Notes: a model not told the origin generated them from the letters alone. 64,000 nt of DNA from Pseudomonadota bacterium (GCA_021805565.1 JAJZFA010000006.1:1-64000); one strand, 5' to 3'. Numbered from the stretch's first letter, positions 8,717 to 17,930 are shown. Numbers and translations: made by a program.

Positions 8717-9461
8717 CGGCGGTTCCCAGATAGGCGGCGATGACCTCGGGGTTTTTCGACACGGTTTCGTAATTGCCTTCGGCCAGAACCTTGCCGCGGG
8801 TCAGTACCGTGATGGTGTCGCACAGGCCTTCGACCACCGACAGGTTGTGTTCGACCATCAGGATGGTGCGTCCCTTGCGGATGCGTTTGATCAGATCGAC
8901 GATCCGGTCCACGTCGCCATGGCCCATGCCGGCGGTGGGTTCGTCCAGCAGCATCATTTCGGGGTCGAGCGCCAGCGTCGTGGCGATTTCCAGCGCGCGT
9001 TTAAGCCCGTACGACAGATCAGCGACAACGGTTTCGGCAAAGCCGGTCAGCCCGACATCGTACAGCAGTTCGCGCGCCCGGTTGTCATAGACCGCCAGCG
9101 CTCGGTCGGAGCGCCAGAAGTCGAAACTGGCCCCGCGCGCCCGTTGCAACGCCAGCCGGACATTTTCCAGCGCGGTCAGATGCGGAAACACGGCCGAAAT
9201 CTGGAAGCTGCGGATAAGGCCGAGGCGGGCAACCATGGCCGGTTTCATGCCGGTGATGTCGCGGCCCTTGAATTTGATCGTGCCGCGGGTGGGCGGCAGG
9301 AAAGAGGTCAGCAGGTTGAAACAGGTGGTTTTGCCCGCGCCGTTCGGCCCGATCAAAGCGTGGATCGTGCCGGTTTCAACGCGCAAGGACACGCCGTCAA
9401 CGGCCAGAAAGCCGGTGAATTCCCGCGTCAGCCCGTCGGTCTCCAGGATGGTGTCTGTCAC
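8709..9461 (-). CDS. livG: ABC transporter ATP-binding protein LivG
   Basis: A 250-residue ABC ATPase, first gene of the liv operon. Walker A is GPNGAGKTT, the signature is the LivG-type LSYGLKRALEIA, and Walker B is MMLLDEPTAGM. The GTG at 9461 is chosen because GAGGAG lies 9 nt upstream. A frame extending to an ATG at 9479 would place the start inside that Shine-Dalgarno. The region 9480-9700 upstream must hold the operon promoter; I see no clear operator. Confidence 0.9.
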   Translation of the reverse strand: MTDTILETDGLTREFTGFLAVDGVSLRVETGTIHALIGPNGAGKTTCFNLLTSFLPPTRGTIKFKGRDITGMKPAMVARLGLIRSFQISAVFPHLTALENVRLALQRARGASFDFWRSDRALAVYDNRARELLYDVGLTGFAETVVADLSYGLKRALEIATTLALDPEMMLLDEPTAGMGHGDVDRIVDLIKRIRKGRTILMVEHNLSVVEGLCDTITVLTRGKVLAEGNYETVSKNPEVIAAYLGTADA

Positions 9462-9700
9462 CCCCGGACATCTCCTCATTTGAGTTTAATTGTCTCGAAT
9501 TGGGCGTTTTGCATATACCGCACCGCCACGCAAGGCCGCGTCGGGCCGGTTTTGGCGGTTCGGCCGCGATCGGTTCGGCGGGCTGGTGTGGTTTTCCCCG
9601 CCAAAGCGGGCGCCAGGGTCGGCCGGCAATCGGGCGGCCCTGGATTTACACGCTGGCGGCGATGCCGCCGGGCCGCGATTTCGTCACATCGGCGTGGTCG

Positions 9701-9856
9701 TTACATCAGGATGAAGGTGACGCACCCGCCGGCGATCCAAACAGGCAATGCCAGCATCAGGCCATGGACCACACCCCGCATGGCGGCGTCCGGCGCGGCG
9801 GCGGCGTGCAGCCGTTCTGGCACGCAAGCGGACGGCTGGTTCACGCGATCGGACAT
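9701..9856 (-). CDS. Small single-pass membrane protein (51 residues)
   Basis: A short minus-strand frame starts at the ATG at 9856 with AGGAG 9 nt upstream and ends with TAA at 9701. It encodes a hydrophilic N-terminus (MSDRVNQPSACVPERLH) followed by one hydrophobic helix (GLMLALPVWIAGGCVTFILM) that ends exactly at the stop. The ideal ribosome binding site, a clean helix and the position between unrelated genes support a real gene. I do not recognise a named family. It could be an accessory or stress-type membrane peptide. Confidence 0.65.
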   Translation of the reverse strand: MSDRVNQPSACVPERLHAAAAPDAAMRGVVHGLMLALPVWIAGGCVTFILM

Positions 9857-10220
9857 TGGCGCCGGCTCCTGGTTTGTTACACATGGCGCTACCAGCCGCG
9901 GCGCGGCGCGGCAACGCGATTATAAAGTGCGTTATCGCATCGAACTGGCGGCGATCCGGAAACGATGATAGATAGAAATGAAACCGGGTCTTGGATGCTG
10001 ATTGGATATAGTATCGAACCATTATCTTATTTACAAAAATTAATGTCAATTTCAATTGATTGCAGGCTTGAATTTAGGCTGGTTGGCATAACCATCCGGC
10101 CTTTCGTTCGGTTATGCATTTTTCTTAAATCAAATGTTGCGAAACCCTTGGCGCCGGACACACATGATCACGTGTTCGTGACCGCCGTGGCCAGTCCCGG
10201 CCAGATGGAAGGATGTTTCG
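9857..10220. other. Gene-poor, locally AT-rich spacer
   Basis: No gene is supported here. The part from about 10000 to 10140 is conspicuously AT-rich compared with its surroundings (stretches such as TTATCTTATTTACAAAAATT and TTTTTCTTAAATCAAA). It probably contains promoters for the small minus-strand gene and for the plus-strand gene at 10221. Confidence 0.4.
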
Positions 10221-10562
10221 ATGCCATTGCCTCTCGCGTCGGCGCCGCTGCCCGCCGGTCTGTCCTTCGCTGTGCCCGATCTGCTGATCCTGCAGGCGTG
10301 GTCCGATTTTCATGCGCTGCGCATGACGATCGAACTCGATGTTTGCGCCGGCGGCGATGAATATGAGGAAATTGTCGGTCTGTACGACAAAGATCGCGCT
10401 TTCCGCCGCTGGACCGTCTGGCGGTCGGCGGGGGCGATCGTCGTGCAGCCCGCCATGGGCCGGCAGCGGCGCTTCGATACCATGGCGGAGGCTCTGGACA
10501 GGCTGATTCCGGCGAAGGACCGTCGCCGTTCGTCCGGAGCGATGATGCCGCCGATCCTCTGA
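10221..10562 (+). CDS. Conserved-type hypothetical protein
   Basis: A 113-residue soluble protein. The ATG follows a good GAAGGA at 9-10 nt. The central region reads like a small alpha/beta domain (MTIELDVCAGGDEYEEIVGL, then FRRWTVWRSAGAIVVQP), followed by a helix DTMAEALDRLIP and a basic tail. Codon bias is like the neighbours. I do not recognise a family, catalytic motif or signal peptide. It precedes the GNAT-Nudix gene on the same strand by about 120 bp. Confidence 0.65.
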   Translation: MPLPLASAPLPAGLSFAVPDLLILQAWSDFHALRMTIELDVCAGGDEYEEIVGLYDKDRAFRRWTVWRSAGAIVVQPAMGRQRRFDTMAEALDRLIPAKDRRRSSGAMMPPIL

Positions 10563-10683
10563 CGCGGCCGGCCCTCTGACGCCAGCGTGCCGGATCGCCG
10601 CGGCCGGGCAGGGCGGGCGATTATGGCAAAACCGCCACAGCCGGTCTGTCCGCCCTTGCGCCCCCGGCACTGCCTGAGCCACC

Positions 10684-11760
10684 TTGCGGCATCGCCGCAC
10701 AGCCAGGGTCCGTCCGATTTCCGCCACCGAACCACCGAAGCGTTCCCGCCGTACCGCGAAGGCGGACGGTCCGCCACGCTTCGCGCCCTTGAAAACCGAG
10801 CGGCTGATTTTGCGTGCGCTGCGACCGGCGGATGCCGAGGCACTGCACCGGCTGGTCAACGACTGGGAGGTGACGCGCACCCTGGCGGAAATTCCGTATC
10901 CGTATCCGCGCGCGCTGGCGGACGAATGGATCGGCTCGACCGTGCAACAGCTCGCCCGCGGCACCGGCTGGCATCTTGCCATCACCGGCAAGGAAGGACG
11001 CAAGGAAACCCTGGTGGGTGTCGTTGGCCTGCGCCTCGACAGCGCCCGCCGCACCGGGCGGCTGGGTTACTGGGTCGGCCGAGCCTACTGGAAGCATGGG
11101 GTTGCGACCGAGGCGGCAAAAAAAATGACACGCTGGGCGTTCGCCAACCTGCCGCTGGACCTGATCGCCGCCGAGGTGACCGACGGCAACGATGCATCCT
11201 GCAAGGTGCTGCGGCGGGCGGGTTTCCGCGAAGTTGGATCGGGTGTGCGGGCCTCGCTGACCACGCGCGACGATCACACCGTCCGTGTGTTCGAGGCGAC
11301 GCGGGACGATATATTCGGCCATCCGGAGGCGCCGGCGGCGGATGCGGGCAATCCGGATGCCAAGCCGCTGCTGCTGGTCGCGGCCTGCGCGCTGGTCGAT
11401 ACCGATGGGCGCGTGCTGCTGGCCCGCCGCCCGGAAGGCAAGGCGATGGCCGGCCTGTGGGAATTTCCCGGCGGCAAGCTGAAACCCGGCGAAACGCCGG
11501 AATCCGCGCTGATTCGCGAATTGAAGGAAGAACTGGGTATCGACGTGGCGGCCGCCTGTCTGGCACCCTTGGCGTTTGCCTCGCACGCCTATGAGGGGTT
11601 TCATCTGCTGATGCCGCTGTTTGTGTGCCGGCGCTGGAAAGGCACCCCGGCGGGGCGGGAAAAGCAGGCCCTGGCCTGGGTGCGCGCGGCGAAGCTGACC
11701 GAATACGATATGCCGCCCGCCGATAAACCGCTGATACCGTTGCTGCGCGACTTCCTTTAG
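10684..11760 (+). CDS. GNAT acetyltransferase - Nudix (MutT) fusion protein
   Basis: Two domains occur in one frame. Residues about 36-200 are a RimJ/RimL-like GNAT domain (LKTERLILRALRPADAEAL; GYWVGRAYWKHGVATEAA; NDASCKVLRRAGF). Residues about 225-358 are a MutT-type Nudix domain with a complete Nudix box beginning GGKLKPGETPESALI and ending RELKEELGI. MutT relatives hydrolyse oxidised nucleoside triphosphates such as 8-oxo-dGTP. The start is uncertain: the frame opens only at TTG 10684, after a TGA, and the conserved domain begins at TTG 10789. Neither has a clear ribosome binding site. An 11-nt gap separates it from the CinA-domain gene, suggesting co-transcription. Confidence 0.88.
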   Translation: MRHRRTARVRPISATEPPKRSRRTAKADGPPRFAPLKTERLILRALRPADAEALHRLVNDWEVTRTLAEIPYPYPRALADEWIGSTVQQLARGTGWHLAITGKEGRKETLVGVVGLRLDSARRTGRLGYWVGRAYWKHGVATEAAKKMTRWAFANLPLDLIAAEVTDGNDASCKVLRRAGFREVGSGVRASLTTRDDHTVRVFEATRDDIFGHPEAPAADAGNPDAKPLLLVAACALVDTDGRVLLARRPEGKAMAGLWEFPGGKLKPGETPESALIRELKEELGIDVAAACLAPLAFASHAYEGFHLLMPLFVCRRWKGTPAGREKQALAWVRAAKLTEYDMPPADKPLIPLLRDFL

Positions 11761-11771
11761 GGAATCCTTCG

Positions 11772-12536
11772 ATGGCCAAGACAAATCCCACCGCCTGCCT
11801 GCTGGTGATCGGCAACGAAGTGCTGTCGGGGCGGACCCGCGACGCCAATATCCAGTTCCTGGCCACCGGACTGGGCGAGCGCGGGATTCCGCTGCGCGAG
11901 GTCCGGGTTATTCCCGACGTGCCGGAAACGATTATCGCGGCGGTGAACGAGGTCCGCCGGACATTCGATTATGTATTCACCACGGGCGGGATCGGGCCGA
12001 CCCACGACGATATCACCAGCGAGTGCATCGCCGCCGCGTTCGGCGTCCCGTGGGAGCATCATCCGGTGGCGTGGCCGCGCATGCAGGCCAGTTACAAGCC
12101 GGGGGAATTCAATGCGGCGCGCCAACGCATGGCGACGATGCCGCGCGGGGCGGTTTTGATCGAGAATTCCATCAGCGTGGCACCCGGCTTTCAGATGGAA
12201 AACGTCTATGTAATGGCGGGTGTGCCGCGGGTGATGCAGTCGATGTTCGAATGGCTGGCTCCCCGGTTGGAAGGCGGCGCGAAAATCGAGATGCGAGCGG
12301 TGCATGTGGTGGGGTTGCCGGAAGGCACCATCGCGGAAGGGCTGGAGGCGGTGCAGAAGCGCTATCCCGGCCTGGACCTTGGCAGCTATCCGTTTTACCG
12401 AGCCAGCGGGAACGGAGTCGCGCTGGTGGCGAAGGGGCCGGACGCGGACGCGGCCGAACGGGCGATCGCCGAGGTGACGGACCTGATCGCTGGGTTCGGC
12501 AAGACGCCGGTCGCGGGCGAACCGCCGGAGGTTTGA
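11772..12536 (+). CDS. CinA N-terminal/MoCF-domain protein
   Basis: A 254-residue protein with the molybdopterin-binding (MoCF_biosynth) fold found at the N-terminus of CinA: LLVIGNEVLSGRTRDAN, then VFTTGGIGPTHDDIT (about residues 68-82) and VYVMAGVPRVMQSMF. It lacks the C-terminal nicotinamide-nucleotide amidase domain of full CinA (about 410 residues). Stand-alone versions are common and annotated as competence/damage-inducible protein A or ADP-ribose pyrophosphatase-like. It lies directly behind the Nudix fusion gene, which fits a nucleotide house-cleaning role. That link is inference. Confidence 0.88.
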   Translation: MAKTNPTACLLVIGNEVLSGRTRDANIQFLATGLGERGIPLREVRVIPDVPETIIAAVNEVRRTFDYVFTTGGIGPTHDDITSECIAAAFGVPWEHHPVAWPRMQASYKPGEFNAARQRMATMPRGAVLIENSISVAPGFQMENVYVMAGVPRVMQSMFEWLAPRLEGGAKIEMRAVHVVGLPEGTIAEGLEAVQKRYPGLDLGSYPFYRASGNGVALVAKGPDADAAERAIAEVTDLIAGFGKTPVAGEPPEV

Positions 12537-12541
12537 TCGCG

Positions 12542-12581
12542 GCCATCGTCAGGCCGGGGCTCCGGTTGCCAGGACGATGGC
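12542..12581. terminator. Possible hairpin between convergent genes
   Basis: A 9-bp perfect dyad, GCCATCGTC and GACGATGGC, is separated by 22 nt between the converging CinA-domain gene and pckA. There is no T-tract on either strand, so intrinsic termination is doubtful. Confidence 0.3.
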
Positions 12582-12621
12582 GCGGGCGCGCCGGGCGGCG
12601 GTCGCTGGGGTAAGGCCGGCC

Positions 12622-14238
12622 CTATCCAACCGGACGAATCGCGACGGCCTTCACGTCGTCGCCGGCCGTTGCCTCGAACGCCGCGAAATTCGCCTCGAAA
12701 CGTTCCGTCAGGTGTTTGGCCATCGCGTCATACGCGGCTTTGTCCGCCCACGACAGCCGCGGATCCAGAATATCGTCGGGGATGCCAGGGACATGTTCCG
12801 GAATCGCAAGGCCGAAGAACGGTTCATGCCGAAACTCCATCCGGTTCAACGACCCGTCCAGTGCCGAACGTAACAAGGCGCGCGTGTGCCTGATCGCCAT
12901 GCGTTGGCCAACGCCGTATTGGCCGCCGCTCCACCCGGTGTTCACCAGCCAGCACGTGGCACCATATCGCGCGATGGCATCGGCAAACATCCGTCCGTAC
13001 ACCTCGGGCCGGCGCGGCAGGAACGGATGCGCGAAACAGGTGCTGAACGCGGCCTTCGGTTCTGCGCCCAGGCCTTTTTCCGTGCCGGCGACCTGCGCGG
13101 TATAGCCGGACAGAAAGTGATACATCGCCTGCGCCGGGGTCAGCCGCGATATCGGCGGCAGCACCCCGAAGGCATCGCAGGTCAGCATGAAGACGTTTTT
13201 GGGTTGCCCGCCCCGGCCGGACAGTTCGGCGTTGGGGATGAACTCCACCGGATAGCACGATCGCGTATTCTCGGTCAGCGACCTGTCCGTCAGGTCGAGG
13301 TTGCCATGGCTATCGCCAATGACGTTCTCCAGCACGGCCCCGAACCGGTTGGACGCCGCCCAGATTTCCGGTTCGGCCTCTCGCGACAGGTCGATCACCT
13401 TGGCGTAGCAGCCGCCCTCGACGTTGAAGGTGCCGTTTTCGCCCCAGCCATGCTCATCGTCGCCGATCAGCTTCCGATCCGGGTCCGACGACAGCGTTGT
13501 CTTGCCGGTGCCCGACAGGCCAAAAAACAGCGCCACGTCGCCATCCTTGCCGATATTGGCGCTGCAGTGCATCGGCATCACGCCCTTGGCCGGCAGCAGC
13601 CAGTTCATGACGGTGAAGATCGATTTCTTGACCTCGCCGGCGTATTCGGTACCGGCGATCAGGATGATTTTTTGCTCGAAAGACAATGCGATGGCGGTGG
13701 ACGATCGTACGCCGTCCAAGGCCGGGTCGGTCTGGAACATCGGCGCGTGCAGAATGACGTAATCGGGTTCGAAGGCCTCAAGATCGGCCTGGGGCGGGCG
13801 AATGAACATGTTGCGGGCGAACAGCGCGATCCAGGCCTGTGTCGTGACCAGACGCACCCGCACGCGGTGGTCCGGGTCGGCGCCGGCATACAAATCCTGG
13901 GTGAACAGTTCCTGTCCTTGCAGATAGGCCTGAACGCGGCCTTTCAGCGCGTTGAACCGTTCGGCCGGCATCGGCTGATTGATTTTGCCCCACCAGATAT
14001 CCGCGGTCACCGAAGGCTCATCGGCCACGAACTTGTCCTGCACCGAACGGCCGGTATGCACGCCCGTTTCGGCCATGAAGGCCCCATCCGCCGACAACCG
14101 GCCTTCACGGCGGCGCAGCGCCTCGGCCACCAGTACCGGGGCGGTTCGATTTGCATGAACGGGACGCGACGCCCGCACCCCGGTGCCCGCCAAAGCGGCA
14201 TGCGGTGCCGATGCGGTGTTCGCTTGTTGTTGCGTCAA
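12622..14238 (-). CDS. pckA: Phosphoenolpyruvate carboxykinase (ATP)
   Basis: A 538-residue enzyme converting oxaloacetate and ATP to phosphoenolpyruvate, ADP and CO2 in gluconeogenesis. It has the kinase-1a P-loop GLSGTGKTTLSSD, the kinase-2 motif GDDEHGW, MHCSANIG, and NTGWSGGQYGVGQRM near the C-terminus. Length matches the ATP-dependent family (about 535-540). The TTG at 14238 is chosen because CAGGAACCGACC gives a Shine-Dalgarno 8 nt upstream and the N-terminus (TQQQ) matches family length. The frame is open to 14328 with an ATG at 14307 as an alternative. Cytoplasmic, monocistronic. Confidence 0.93.
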   Translation of the reverse strand: MTQQQANTASAPHAALAGTGVRASRPVHANRTAPVLVAEALRRREGRLSADGAFMAETGVHTGRSVQDKFVADEPSVTADIWWGKINQPMPAERFNALKGRVQAYLQGQELFTQDLYAGADPDHRVRVRLVTTQAWIALFARNMFIRPPQADLEAFEPDYVILHAPMFQTDPALDGVRSSTAIALSFEQKIILIAGTEYAGEVKKSIFTVMNWLLPAKGVMPMHCSANIGKDGDVALFFGLSGTGKTTLSSDPDRKLIGDDEHGWGENGTFNVEGGCYAKVIDLSREAEPEIWAASNRFGAVLENVIGDSHGNLDLTDRSLTENTRSCYPVEFIPNAELSGRGGQPKNVFMLTCDAFGVLPPISRLTPAQAMYHFLSGYTAQVAGTEKGLGAEPKAAFSTCFAHPFLPRRPEVYGRMFADAIARYGATCWLVNTGWSGGQYGVGQRMAIRHTRALLRSALDGSLNRMEFRHEPFFGLAIPEHVPGIPDDILDPRLSWADKAAYDAMAKHLTERFEANFAAFEATAGDDVKAVAIRPVG

Positions 14239-14388
14239 GGTCGGTTCCTGCCCCTGGGCTATGTTAGCGATCAACGATGCCCGAACGTTGGCGTCAGGCC
14301 AACCCATACCAGGGGAGACATAACGCAATAGTCAGAGGAGCAGGTGTAGGGGACCGATACAAAAACGTCCAGGGAACCCAGTGGTTCG

Positions 14389-14426
14389 GCCTGCGCCGAC
14401 GCGGCCGAACCCGCGTCGGCGCAGGC
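14389..14426 (-). terminator. Strong hairpin downstream of the chemoreceptor gene
   Basis: A perfect 16-bp dyad (GCCTGCGCCGACGCGG / CCGCGTCGGCGCAGGC) with a 6-nt loop lies 17 nt past the chemoreceptor stop. On the minus strand it is followed by a smaller GAACC-ACTG-GGTTC stem and then TTTTT about 24 nt beyond the large stem. A very likely transcription terminator for the chemoreceptor mRNA that also insulates pckA. Confidence 0.7.
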
Positions 14427-14442
14427 GGTTCGCAGCGACCCG

Positions 14443-16173
14443 TCAGGCCGCCCGGACGCCCGCCACGAACGTGGTCGCCTCGTTTGACAGTTGTTCGGCC
14501 TGCTTGGACAGTTCCGACGCCGAACTCAACAGCAGCGCCGCCGCCGATCCGGTTTCGCTGGTGGTTTGACTGACCCCGCCTATCCCCGTGGTGACATCCT
14601 GCGCCGCATGTGCCGTCTGCTGCACGGTGCGGGCGATTTCCGACGTGGCCGCACCTTGCTGTTCAACGGCCGAGGCGATGGCGGACGCGATCATGCTCAC
14701 TTCGTCGATCGTACTGGCGATGCCGCGGATGGCTTCGACAGCCTCTTTCGTGGCCGACTGAATCTGGGTGATCTGGGCACCGATCTCCTCGGTTGCCTTC
14801 CCCGTCTGATTGGCAAGGCTTTTCACCTCCGATGCCACCACGGCAAACCCCTTGCCGGCGTCGCCCGCGCGGGCCGCCTCGATCGTCGCGTTCAACGCAA
14901 GCAGATTGGTTTGACTGGCGATATTGGTGATCAGCCCGACCACTGCCCCGATCTTTTCCGCGCCCTCGGCCAGCGCCCGCACAATGGCATCGGTGCGCTT
15001 GGCATCGGTCACCGCTCGGGCGGTGATTTTCGACGATTGCGCCACCTGGCGGCTGATCTCGCCGATCGAGGCACTGAGCTCCTCGCTGGCCGATGCCACG
15101 GTCTGCAAACCGCCGCTGGCTTCCTCCGCGGCCGACGCCACGCTGGCCGCCTGGCGGTTGCCCTCCCCAGCCGAGGCGGTCAGCGATCGCGCGGTGGTTT
15201 CCAGCGCGGTGGAACCCGTGGACAGTTGCCCCACCAGATGGACGATCTTGCTCTCGAACCCGTCCGCCATGCCCGACAGCATCGTTTTCTGCTTCGCCGC
15301 CGCCTGTTGCTTCGCGCTATCCTGTTCCGCCCGAAGCCGCTCGGTTTCATTCATGTTATTTTTAAATATCATGACTGTAGAGGCCATTTCTCCGATTTCG
15401 TCATGGCGCTCCGCCCCGGCGATCGCAACCGATAGATCGCCCTTTGCCAAACGATCCATCGACAGTTTCAGGGCGCGCAGCGACTGTGTTATGTCGCGAT
15501 TGACAAGCCATGCCGCGAGGATCGCGATCAGCAGAACCACGCCGCCGAACACGATCATGCGGAAAACGGACGCATGGAAGACATCGTCGAGATCGTCGGT
15601 GTAAGCGCCCGCGAAGAACGCCATGTCCCAGGGTTGGAAGCGGCTGACGACCACGACCTTGCGCAGCGGTTCGGTCTGCCCGGGCTTTGGGAACATATAG
15701 GTGGCGATACCGTCGTCGGAGGACCGGACAGCGGCCACGATCAGGCTGCCGATGGGTTGTCCGGTCGCGATATCGAGTGCCTGGGGCGTGTTCTCCAGCT
15801 TTGGATTGACGCCATGCATCAGCGTCATCCCGGTATGCGCGTCCAGGGCCCCGAGGTATCCGGTGCCCCCATCGTATCGCAGGGCGCGAATGTCGCTGTG
15901 AAAGGCATCCTGCGCGTCCTGTCGGGTCATTTCATGGGCGGTTACCCGTGCTTCGAGGCTCGCGGCAAGGGTAAGGCCGGCACTGACCACCGCCCGGAGT
16001 TTCTCGATCCGGTCATCGCGCATGCGCTGATGCAGCGTGTCGGCCCCGATCGCGCCGATCGCCACCATCGCCGCCGCGAACAGCCCCATGAGCAGGGCCA
16101 TCTTCGTGCCGAGTTTCAGATTGCTTAACACGCTCACCGCGATCGTTCCTTTGCCAACGTTTCTGGTTTTCAT
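14443..16173 (-). CDS. Methyl-accepting chemotaxis protein with Cache sensor
   Basis: A 576-residue transmembrane chemoreceptor. TM1 is at about 25-46 (MALLMGLFAAAMVAIGAIGA). A single-Cache-2-type periplasmic domain follows (DIRALRYDGGTGYLGALDA; MLMHGVNPKLENTP-like segment). TM2 is near 207-228, then a HAMP linker and a signalling coiled coil. The conserved hairpin tip contains NIASQTNLLALNATIEAAR and GKGFAVVASEVKSLA. It signals to CheA/CheW encoded elsewhere. The Cache subtype usually senses small organic acids; the ligand is unknown. The gene stands alone. Confidence 0.93.
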   Translation of the reverse strand: MKTRNVGKGTIAVSVLSNLKLGTKMALLMGLFAAAMVAIGAIGADTLHQRMRDDRIEKLRAVVSAGLTLAASLEARVTAHEMTRQDAQDAFHSDIRALRYDGGTGYLGALDAHTGMTLMHGVNPKLENTPQALDIATGQPIGSLIVAAVRSSDDGIATYMFPKPGQTEPLRKVVVVSRFQPWDMAFFAGAYTDDLDDVFHASVFRMIVFGGVVLLIAILAAWLVNRDITQSLRALKLSMDRLAKGDLSVAIAGAERHDEIGEMASTVMIFKNNMNETERLRAEQDSAKQQAAAKQKTMLSGMADGFESKIVHLVGQLSTGSTALETTARSLTASAGEGNRQAASVASAAEEASGGLQTVASASEELSASIGEISRQVAQSSKITARAVTDAKRTDAIVRALAEGAEKIGAVVGLITNIASQTNLLALNATIEAARAGDAGKGFAVVASEVKSLANQTGKATEEIGAQITQIQSATKEAVEAIRGIASTIDEVSMIASAIASAVEQQGAATSEIARTVQQTAHAAQDVTTGIGGVSQTTSETGSAAALLLSSASELSKQAEQLSNEATTFVAGVRAA

Positions 16174-16292
16174 AAAACGCGAGGGTTTTCATAAGGCGCG
16201 GGGGTTAACGAATCGTGAATGCCGGCTGGGATTTTTGACCCGGCGGGACCGGATCGTCAGGACCGGACGCGATACACCCAAGCGCTAAGCTA

Positions 16293-16360
16293 GCGCTGGC
16301 AAATACGTGCGTCGGCACGCCCGCAAAGTTACCCGGCAAAACATGAACCTAAGGCATGGC
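16293..16360 (+). repeat. Interspersed repeat copy A (5' half only)
   Basis: About 68 bp closely match the first half of copy B at 31955-32066: shared GCTGGCAAATA, GTGCGTCGGCACGCC, GCAAAGTT, GGCAAAACAT/TGCAAAACAT and a final AGGCATG. The GTGC-GTCG-GCAC hairpin core is identical. The second (AAGCGATAA) half is missing. It sits in the spacer between the divergently transcribed chemoreceptor and metallophosphatase genes. The remaining spacer to 16541 holds nothing I can name. Confidence 0.75.
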
Positions 16361-16541
16361 GCATGCACCGGTCGCCCCAGGGAGGACGCCGGGTCCAGCG
16401 ACCTGCCCGTACTGGATGAGCGATCGTTAGACGATCCTGCCGCCGGGCGGCACCAGGGCTAATCCGCCTTGCGATACAGCCGGGAAATCCCGGCGGCCAG
16501 ACGTTGATTGATTCGCCCCAGGACTGTAACCCCGGCAGGCC

Positions 16542-17291
16542 ATGATCGAACTGACCCAAGCGCCTGCTTCCCTACCACCCGGCCGCCGCATCTACGCCAT
16601 TGGCGATATCCACGGATGTGCCCGGCAACTGGAACATCTCCATGCCGCCATCGCCCTGGATTTCGCCGTCCGCCCCGTCGCGTCCGCCCTGCTGCTGCAT
16701 ATCGGCGATTACGTCGATCGCGGCGCCGACACCGCCGGAGTCGTCGCCCGATTGGCGAACGGGTGCCCGGTCCCCGGACTGGACATGGTCAACCTGATGG
16801 GCAACCACGAGCATACCATGCTGGAAGCGCTGTCCGGCGAACGGGCCGCCGGCACCGACTGGCTGTTCGCCGGCGGCAAGGCGGCGCTGCAAAGCTATGG
16901 CATCGACCCGGATGGTCCCCGGGACCGCTGGGCAACGCAAATACCGATCGCTCATCAAAACTTTCTGCGATCCCTGGTGCCGATGCACCGGGAAGGCGGC
17001 TATGCCTTCATCCACGCGGGCGTGCGTCCGGGCATTCCGCTGGAAGATCAGACCCGCGACGACCTGCTGCGGTCGCGCCAGCCGTTCCTGTATTCCGAGG
17101 CCGATTTCGGCGCGGTCATCGTGCATGGCCACACGCCGGTGAAAGCGCCCGTCGTCCGCCATAACCGGATCGCCATCGACACCGGCGCCGTCTTCGGCGG
17201 CAAACTCACCTGCCTCGTACTGGAAGCCGCCACGCTCGGTTTTCTGACCGCCGATCCGGTGGACGAACCGGTGTCGATTGTCCATCGGTGA
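16542..17291 (+). CDS. Metallophosphoesterase, PP-type serine/threonine phosphatase
   Basis: A 249-residue calcineurin-like phosphatase. The three metal-binding signatures are in order: GDIHG (residues 20-24), GDYVDRG (about 54-60) and GNHE (about 86-89), with a later HAG and VHGHTP. This matches bacterial PrpA/PrpE-like protein phosphatases or diadenosine tetraphosphatases. Cytoplasmic. It precedes tatB by about 80 bp on the same strand, so it might share a transcript, but no functional link is known. Confidence 0.9.
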   Translation: MIELTQAPASLPPGRRIYAIGDIHGCARQLEHLHAAIALDFAVRPVASALLLHIGDYVDRGADTAGVVARLANGCPVPGLDMVNLMGNHEHTMLEALSGERAAGTDWLFAGGKAALQSYGIDPDGPRDRWATQIPIAHQNFLRSLVPMHREGGYAFIHAGVRPGIPLEDQTRDDLLRSRQPFLYSEADFGAVIVHGHTPVKAPVVRHNRIAIDTGAVFGGKLTCLVLEAATLGFLTADPVDEPVSIVHR

Positions 17292-17369
17292 CAGGTCCAC
17301 GGCAAAGCGGCCGGTTCCCCCGGCCCGCGCTTCCTGCTAGCTAGCGCGCCCGGAGATACATAAACACCC

Positions 17370-17930
17370 ATGTTCGATTTTGCCTGGTCGGAAATTGTCC
17401 TGATAGGAGCCGTCGCGCTGATCGCGATCGGACCCAAGGACATGCCCGCCGCCATCCGCACCGTATCCGGCATGATGAAGAAGGCGCGCCGCATGGCCGC
17501 CGAATTCCAGACCCATGTCGATGAAATGGTGCGCGAGGCGGACCTCGGCGACGTCAAGAAGGCGTTCACCGATATCCGTAACCTGAATATTCCGGATATT
17601 CTGGAAAAACATGTGGATCCGGATCGCTCGATTCGCGACACATTCGCCCAGGATCCGTTCAAGCTGGCCGATTCGCCCGCCACCGATTTGCCTGCCACCG
17701 GGGCGCCGTCGCTGGATGAGGTCGCCATCGCCGGCCAGGCCATTCCGCCCCTGGACCCGTTGACCGGTTCGGTGGCCGAACCCGTAGCCGCACCGGCACA
17801 GCCCGCGGTGCCAGCCTTTATTCCACCGGGACTGGTGCCGCCTCCGCCGGCCGCGGACCCACCGCCGATGCCCGGCGCGCCGGCTTTCATTCCCCCCGAA
17901 GCCGTGCTGCAACGCCAGTCCGGACCCTAG
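17370..17930 (+). CDS. tatB: Sec-independent translocase protein TatB
   Basis: A 186-residue protein with the TatB layout: a short N-terminal transmembrane helix ([17 protein letters not shown], residues 6-22), an amphipathic helix ([19 protein letters not shown]) and a long Pro/Ala-rich cytoplasmic tail. TatB and TatC form the receptor for twin-arginine signal peptides. tatC follows after about 50 bp. No tatA is seen in this window; it is either elsewhere or replaced. At least four binding proteins encoded here carry twin-arginine signals and are probable clients. Confidence 0.92.
   Translation: MFDFAWSEIVLIGAVALIAIGPKDMPAAIRTVSGMMKKARRMAAEFQTHVDEMVREADLGDVKKAFTDIRNLNIPDILEKHVDPDRSIRDTFAQDPFKLADSPATDLPATGAPSLDEVAIAGQAIPPLDPLTGSVAEPVAAPAQPAVPAFIPPGLVPPPPAADPPPMPGAPAFIPPEAVLQRQSGP

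Noticed and set aside
9684-10055. A 123-codon minus-strand frame over the small membrane protein gene
   Set aside because: The overlapping 51-codon frame has an ideal ribosome binding site and a clean transmembrane helix; the longer frame is Arg-rich and featureless.
12886-14331. A 481-codon plus-strand frame opposite pckA
   Set aside because: Antisense shadow of a gene with all PEPCK motifs; the composition is unlike a real protein.
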